A DNA stretch of 64,000 nt, from assembly GCA_022447555.1 (NCBI GenBank), contig JAKVBF010000011.1:124001-188000 (forward strand), read 5' to 3'. Origin of the DNA: Mariniblastus sp. GTDB lineage: Bacteria; Planctomycetota; Planctomycetia; Pirellulales; Pirellulaceae. Positions within the stretch are counted from its first letter, which is position 1. Each line of letters opens with the position of its first letter. The position numbers and the translations under genes are program-made. Under the pieces are notes generated by a model, which was not told where the DNA came from, did not search any database, and worked only from the letters and a program-made list of their open reading frames with translations. Shown piece after piece: positions 59,195-64,000 of the stretch.

Positions 59195-60337
59195 TCACTG
59201 CTTTTGCATGTATTGGACAAACTCTCGATCTAAGGTTGGCAAATCCTGCTTGAAAAACTGGAGGAATTCAGCAAGCCGGGTTTCAGGCGGATCGTATTGA
59301 AGCCGAGGTTTTTGGGCCATGTGCTTGAGGAAATTAACATATTCTTTGGGGTATTGATTCAGCAAAAAATAATTAAACGCCCATGCTTCAGCATAAGCAT
59401 CTAAAGAGCTGCTCGGATCCCGAAATCGCGCGTCCGTTGACAACATTCTCTCCAACGAATCAGATCCTCTGGTGGGAATCAATTGACGAAAACGTCCAAT
59501 TCGCATCGGGTTGATCTGGCCAATCGCCCGCCAACCTCGAGGGTTCGAAAGATCCGGAGTTTCGAAATACATGGCCAAACCCTCGTTCATCCACAATGGT
59601 GTATCCGAGAATCGAGTCTGCATCCCCATGTTAAACATCAACTGATGCGTCCCCTCATGGATGACTGTGGCAACCATGGGAATCGCGCGAGGATTTGAAA
59701 GCACTTCTGCGATTCTGCGCCCATCACCCGGATTTGCCCCGGGTGCCCGCTGCCCTCCGGTCAGGTCATACATCACAACCCGATTGTTGAGCAGATTGTA
59801 ATAGGCAACCAATAGCCCGGGTGGGTCACCTAATTCTTTTGTGAGATAATGATCATACTGCAACTTATCCGCAAAAATAATAACCGCCAGAGGGTAAACC
59901 GGATCTGATAATTTCAGTCGCTTTCGTTGCCAATATTTTTCAAATCCCCGCTGCAGACGCTGATACAAACCGCCAATCCATTGGGCGTAAGCTCGTTCTG
60001 TGTTGTATGCAATGACGAAATCACCATTGATATGAATCTTAAAACCCTCAGGCAGTTCATCGAGCAATTGCTGACCTAACTGCTTATGGGTCATTGGGAC
60101 GACCGCTTTATCATCGTCCATTTTGGATTTGATTTCATCCGCTTTGACAACCCATAGTCGAGCATCAAGCGTCCGGAAAAGAAGGCTTCCATCCTCAGCT
60201 TCTACGATGATTTCGCCCTGCAGTTTTTCCTCAGAATTGTTGCGAATTAAAACCAGCTCATCGGACATTGCCGTTTCGATACCGGACAGTAACAAAGCCG
60301 CAACCAACACCACTCGCCAATTCAATAACCGCCGCAT
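59195..60337 (-). CDS. DUF1570-domain exported metalloprotease-like protein
   Basis: A 380-residue protein from ATG 60337, where a hydrophobic signal follows (VVLVAALLLSGIETAMS); the frame to 60403 has no function. The motif HEGTH at about 220 with the downstream NEGLAMYFE gives an HExxH plus Glu arrangement of gluzincin type. This is the DUF1570 planctomycete family, whose function is unknown. A possible SHD1-like N-terminal part (NSEEKLQGEIIVEAEDGSLLF) is visible. It is a single gene. Confidence 0.8.
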   Translation of the reverse strand: MRRLLNWRVVLVAALLLSGIETAMSDELVLIRNNSEEKLQGEIIVEAEDGSLLFRTLDARLWVVKADEIKSKMDDDKAVVPMTHKQLGQQLLDELPEGFKIHINGDFVIAYNTERAYAQWIGGLYQRLQRGFEKYWQRKRLKLSDPVYPLAVIIFADKLQYDHYLTKELGDPPGLLVAYYNLLNNRVVMYDLTGGQRAPGANPGDGRRIAEVLSNPRAIPMVATVIHEGTHQLMFNMGMQTRFSDTPLWMNEGLAMYFETPDLSNPRGWRAIGQINPMRIGRFRQLIPTRGSDSLERMLSTDARFRDPSSSLDAYAEAWAFNYFLLNQYPKEYVNFLKHMAQKPRLQYDPPETRLAEFLQFFKQDLPTLDREFVQYMQKQ

Positions 60338-60446
60338 CGCTAAAACTCGGTTGAGATTTGAAAATATTTGCACCGAATACTCCTGCTCAGGATTATACCC
60401 CAAAACTGCATCAAAGAAAAAAACGTAGGGACATCAATCACTCTTC

Positions 60447-62060
60447 TCATGCCGCGCTTCGGCCAGCCCGTCGAATCAACCCCCAACTGACTATCGCTAG
60501 TGTGAAAACCAGAAGGAAATTGACCAGCGAGAACGCCGCTGTCAGCTCATTCACGCCCGAATGCAATAAACCCAACATCCTCCGAGGAATCGTATCGATC
60601 CCGGCAGGCAACACCATCTGACTGGCCGACAGTTCGCCGAAGCTCAATACGAATGCAACTAAAAAACACCCTGTTATTGCCAGCCCGTTTTGCATCACGG
60701 CGATCCGAATCAGACGTGTCAAACCCCCTGCACCTTCGACTTTGGCATGTTCCAACGCGTCTTTTGCAGTACTGCCCATAACGCAATAAGTGATCAACGC
60801 GATCAAGGGCCAACAAAACAAGGTGGTCGCCAGCACCGTTGGGAAGATCGTACGATCATATAAATAGGCCAACCAGTCGTATTCAACAGACGAACAGACA
60901 GTCACGACTCCAACCCCGAGTAAAGGACCCGGTATTGCCGCGAGCATTCCGACAGAAAGGACAAAAGCAATCCGCCATTTCGGGCTTTCAATCGCCAGCC
61001 AACCAAACCCGATCGCAACGACCATCAACACCACTGCCGAGACCGACGCAATGGCCAAAGACCACTGCATTTCAAGACTGTACTCGTCAAAAACTCGCTG
61101 CAGAGCATGGCCCAACTGAGAAAGGCTATATTCTGGCACGGGCTCACCATCAAGTCGCTGGACTCCAAAACTGGCACGCACCAGAAGATTCCCCAAAGGA
61201 ACCACCGATATGCCACACCACAACAGAATTCCCACACATCGTTTGGGCAATGTCATCGGACTAAAGGATTTCTGATTTTTCGTCCACTTGTCACTATAAA
61301 AATGGGGACTCAGGTAACTAAAACAGGCAATGGTGAACACGACCACCACCCAAAATATGAGTGCCACCGACAACTGCCAGCGAGTCGACTCGGCCCGGAC
61401 AATGTCTTCAGCAGACCACGGACTCAGCCCAGTGTTAAATTGCCCCAATGAATAGCCCAAGTAAATTTGTTCAGCTAACGTTCCAATTTGAAAAATATCC
61501 GTCACGGCTATTTCCCGGGCTGTAACCACAAGCGTCCAAACAAAACCGATTATTACAAGCGGTGCCAATTTACGGGCCGTCACATTCCAAAAAACAACCG
61601 ACGGCGACGCATCCAGCATCGCCTGCTCTTCCGAGGATCGGCTGCCCATCATTACGCCAACCAACATGATCAGGGCGACTTGCGGCGCCGCGGCAAGACC
61701 ATGTATCCAAACGGCTGCGGCCCACCCCGTCAACATTGGCTGCAAGGAAGCCCCTTGCGTGCTGAACCAACCAAGTTTTCCGAAAGCGCTATCCCATGCA
61801 CTGACTTGCAAAAAGAGCGGAACGAAAACCAGTCCCGTACAGGTAATCAACAAAACTTCCGAGATTAGAGATCTCGATCGACAAACCCAAGTGATCAAGA
61901 TGCCGATGGGGACAGAGATGAGACCCGCGCCAACTCCGAGGCCCAAAGTCCGAAGCGCTACCTGCTGCCCGTGCGGATCCACGCCAAACCAAAGCACGCA
62001 AACCGACAAACCACTAGCTGTCAAAACGAGAGTCGTTGTAAATTTGGCTCGAGCGCCCAT
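60447..62060 (-). CDS. Two-domain ABC transporter permease (FbpB/ThiP type)
   Basis: A 537-residue inner-membrane protein of about 12 transmembrane segments formed by two permease halves. Each half has the EAA-type loop before its last helices: EQAMLDASPSVVFWNVTARKLAP and DALEHAKVEGAGGLTRLIRI. This fused layout fits iron(III), thiamine or sulfate importers of the FbpB group. No ATPase or substrate-binding protein is seen beside it, so the partner genes lie elsewhere or beyond the window. The substrate cannot be told. Confidence 0.85.
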   Translation of the reverse strand: MGARAKFTTTLVLTASGLSVCVLWFGVDPHGQQVALRTLGLGVGAGLISVPIGILITWVCRSRSLISEVLLITCTGLVFVPLFLQVSAWDSAFGKLGWFSTQGASLQPMLTGWAAAVWIHGLAAAPQVALIMLVGVMMGSRSSEEQAMLDASPSVVFWNVTARKLAPLVIIGFVWTLVVTAREIAVTDIFQIGTLAEQIYLGYSLGQFNTGLSPWSAEDIVRAESTRWQLSVALIFWVVVVFTIACFSYLSPHFYSDKWTKNQKSFSPMTLPKRCVGILLWCGISVVPLGNLLVRASFGVQRLDGEPVPEYSLSQLGHALQRVFDEYSLEMQWSLAIASVSAVVLMVVAIGFGWLAIESPKWRIAFVLSVGMLAAIPGPLLGVGVVTVCSSVEYDWLAYLYDRTIFPTVLATTLFCWPLIALITYCVMGSTAKDALEHAKVEGAGGLTRLIRIAVMQNGLAITGCFLVAFVLSFGELSASQMVLPAGIDTIPRRMLGLLHSGVNELTAAFSLVNFLLVFTLAIVSWGLIRRAGRSAA

Positions 62061-62139
62061 AAGGTCTTACTGTCCGTTTTGCGGCATATTCTAAATGCAA
62101 CGCTTACAATACAGCTTACAGGACATTTCGCCTAGAACA

Positions 62140-63528
62140 TCAAGCCAACAACGACTCAGCCAACAACGACTCATTCAACAAATCCAAACGCTCTCGCACC
62201 AACTCCCCTGCACGAGCTCTATCCACCTGATCGAGTGAATCCAGTCCAAGCAACAGTTCGTCGAGTATCTCCTGCTGCACGACCCCACGCCGCTTCGCCT
62301 CAGCATAGGGAACCCGGTGAAACATAACCATTGAATATCGGGGGATGAATCTTCTAGGAAATTCTAATTCTAGTTCAAAACCGAGTTTCTTTTTTAAGGC
62401 GAATGTCGGATCAAGAACACTATCCCGCATGGTGATGTAGTTTTCGAGGGCCATATCGGCAATCGCATCCGCGTCCCTAGGCCGCGTCCTCCCAAACGCT
62501 TGCATCGCTTTGGGCCAATCGTCTCCAAATTGCTCTAATAAGCAAATAAATAACTCACAATCTTCGAAGCCTGAGTTCATTCCTTGACCATGAAACGGAA
62601 CAATCGCATGTGAAGCATCACCAATCAACATCACATTCTCGTTATCAATCCAAGGATCGCACCGAACGGTACCCAGCACTCCCTGAGGATTTTCAAAAAA
62701 TTCATCGGCCAACCCCGGAATAAGCTCCATCGCATCGGCAAACTGAGTTTTGAAAAAAGCATTGACAGCTTGATGAGAATCGAGCTGAGCGAAACTGGGG
62801 TCACCCTCTTTTTTCAAAAACAGGGTTACGGTGAAGCTGCCGTCTAAATTTGGCAATGCAATCAGCATGTAACCACCACGCGGCCATATGTGTAACGATT
62901 CTCGGTCGATCTGGTGCTGGCCATTGGACGCCGGCGGGATCGTTAACTCCTTGTAATCGTGATCGAGCAACTCCGATCGATCCAGCCCTTTAACGAAAGG
63001 TAAAAGAGAACGTCGCACCCGCGACCCCGCACCGTCGGCCCCAATTAGCATCTGAGTCGGGACGACCACCGACTCTCGGTTGACCGCATCGGTAAAGTGA
63101 ATGGTTTGGTTTTCGAAATCAATTGAATCCAATTCGTGCTCGAAGCGAATCTCTACCTGCTTTGAATCTTCTGCGGCCGTCAACATGAGCTCGTTGAGTC
63201 CACCGCGAGACACCGAGTAGATAACTTCATGCGGTCGCTGACCGTAGGATTGAAACTCTAAGTTTCCCGAACGATCGTGTAACATTCGGCCACGCATCGG
63301 AATCAGCAACGGTTTCACGGCGTCCATCAAACCGGCTTTTTTAAGCGCATGAATCCCTCGCTCGGCCAAGGCAAGGTTGATTGACCGACCGGCAGCGACC
63401 TCTTGACCTCGCATGTCAGCACGACGCTCAAAAATCTGAACACGATAGCCACGTTTCCCCAGCATTACCCCCAATAAGGAGCCAACCAAACCGGCGCCCG
63501 CAATGGTGATCAACTCCGGTCGTTTCAT
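62140..63528 (-). CDS. kmo: Kynurenine 3-monooxygenase
   Basis: FAD- and NADPH-dependent hydroxylase making 3-hydroxykynurenine. It has the GxGxxG FAD loop GAGLVGSLLGVML at the N-terminus, AAGRSINLALAERG, the DG motif MLIGADGAGSRVR and the FAD-ribose GD motif LIGDASHAIVPFHGQGMNSGFEDC. From ATG 63528 it is 462 residues. AGGAG sits 7 nt before this ATG, which decides it over the upstream Met at 63549. It lies 50 bp after the kynureninase end on the same strand. The duplicated end (ESLLAESLLA) is a small 5-residue repeat. Confidence 0.95.
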   Translation of the reverse strand: MKRPELITIAGAGLVGSLLGVMLGKRGYRVQIFERRADMRGQEVAAGRSINLALAERGIHALKKAGLMDAVKPLLIPMRGRMLHDRSGNLEFQSYGQRPHEVIYSVSRGGLNELMLTAAEDSKQVEIRFEHELDSIDFENQTIHFTDAVNRESVVVPTQMLIGADGAGSRVRRSLLPFVKGLDRSELLDHDYKELTIPPASNGQHQIDRESLHIWPRGGYMLIALPNLDGSFTVTLFLKKEGDPSFAQLDSHQAVNAFFKTQFADAMELIPGLADEFFENPQGVLGTVRCDPWIDNENVMLIGDASHAIVPFHGQGMNSGFEDCELFICLLEQFGDDWPKAMQAFGRTRPRDADAIADMALENYITMRDSVLDPTFALKKKLGFELELEFPRRFIPRYSMVMFHRVPYAEAKRRGVVQQEILDELLLGLDSLDQVDRARAGELVRERLDLLNESLLAESLLA

Positions 63529-63578
63529 TCGAGGACTCCTAAGCAACATCTGATTACATGAGCTGTCGGCATTTCAGG

Positions 63579-64000
63579 CTACCTTTCACCCAACAATTGA
63601 GCCAGTGCATCCACGAAGCGATAGACATCCTGATAGGAATTATAAAGCGGCACGGGGGCCGCACGAATCACATTCGGCTCACGCCAATCAGTCCGAATCC
63701 CAGCTAACTCAAGTTGTTCGTAAACTGACTTACCCGATCCTTCCCGCAAATGGATCGATAGAGACAACTGACAACCTCGTGATGAAGGATCTTGAGGGGT
63801 CAGCGTTTCGACCTGTTCGGCCAATAAAGCGTCCAAGCAATGGCTAAAAAAACCAGTCAGTTTCAACGATTTTTCTCGTAGTTTGGGCATCCCCCCAACT
63901 CGCTGAAACACATCAAGTGACGCCCGAATCGCCGCGAGTGACAAAATCGGCGGATTGCTCAACTGCCAACCTTCAGCCGTCCGAATGGGAACGAACCGGT
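63579..64000 (-). CDS. kynU: Kynureninase (partial, gene runs off the right edge)
   Basis: C-terminal part of the PLP enzyme that cleaves 3-hydroxykynurenine to 3-hydroxyanthranilate and alanine. The visible end includes EGWQLSNPPILSLAAIRASLDVF, a strong kynureninase block, and RTDWREPNVIRAAPVPLYNSYQDVYRFV. The reading frame is still open at the edge (FVPIRTA before EGWQLS), so the start is outside. It is upstream of kmo in the same transcription unit, giving kynU-kmo. Confidence 0.92.
   Translation of the reverse strand, partial: RFVPIRTAEGWQLSNPPILSLAAIRASLDVFQRVGGMPKLREKSLKLTGFFSHCLDALLAEQVETLTPQDPSSRGCQLSLSIHLREGSGKSVYEQLELAGIRTDWREPNVIRAAPVPLYNSYQDVYRFVDALAQLLGER

Noticed and set aside
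61666-62094. 142-residue plus-strand frame opposite the permease
   Set aside because: It is a shadow of the permease and has no domain.

Overview
The window looks like chromosomal DNA of a Planctomycetota bacterium, probably a marine Pirellulales-type lineage, at roughly 50% GC. The evidence is two tandem pairs of PSD1/DUF1549/DUF1553 cytochrome-like proteins with DUF1501 proteins, an exported SHD1-type protein, a DUF1570 protein, a Tat-exported Gfo/Idh/MocA oxidoreductase, and many GTG/TTG starts with weak Shine-Dalgarno sequences. No tRNA, rRNA, CRISPR array, transposase or phage gene was seen. The only RNA gene recognised is rnpB (RNase P RNA).

Layout. Positions 1-20.7 kb form a cell-surface glycan region. 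It holds an MsbA-type ABC exporter cut by the left edge, an amidohydrolase, a GT4 glycosyltransferase, two methyltransferases, two further glycan-type transferases, and a complete pseudaminic acid pathway (pseB, pseC, pseF, a fused pseG-pseH, pseI). A second paralogous ABC exporter and a KpsF-type arabinose-5-phosphate isomerase close it. A minus-strand group at 4.9-7.3 kb interrupts it: a 6-pyruvoyl-tetrahydropterin-synthase-like and a CitG-like gene (possibly cofactor synthesis for the tetrahydromethanopterin C1 pathway) and an OleB-like hydrolase. Positions 20.9-27.2 kb carry a tandem CDGSH protein, a prepilin-peptidase homologue without its catalytic aspartates, an ArsM-ArsS arsenosugar pair, xylose isomerase and an SDR. 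Positions 27.5-34.8 kb carry a small lipoprotein, rnpB, mutS, a Wzc-type tyrosine autokinase and a HEAT-repeat lipoprotein. Positions 35-47.4 kb are mostly housekeeping: a DacZ-like diadenylate cyclase homologue, nnrE, guaB, xseA-xseB, ispA-dxs and nadK. Positions 47.4-64 kb are mostly minus strand: the double DUF1501/PSD1 operon, then tryptophan 2,3-dioxygenase, kynurenine 3-monooxygenase and a truncated kynureninase (tryptophan to 3-hydroxyanthranilate), with a DUF1570 protein and an orphan two-domain ABC permease between them.

The most unusual signal is not a gene. The exact 8-bp palindrome TGCTAGCA occurs five times on a full reading for CTAG, always between genes and upstream of a plus-strand gene. 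Four of the five precede transcription units of the glycan region, and the fifth lies downstream of the Wzc-type kinase. Three sites share the longer form TTGCTAGCAGNAAG. I read it as a candidate operator for a surface-glycan regulon; nothing here shows the protein that would bind it.
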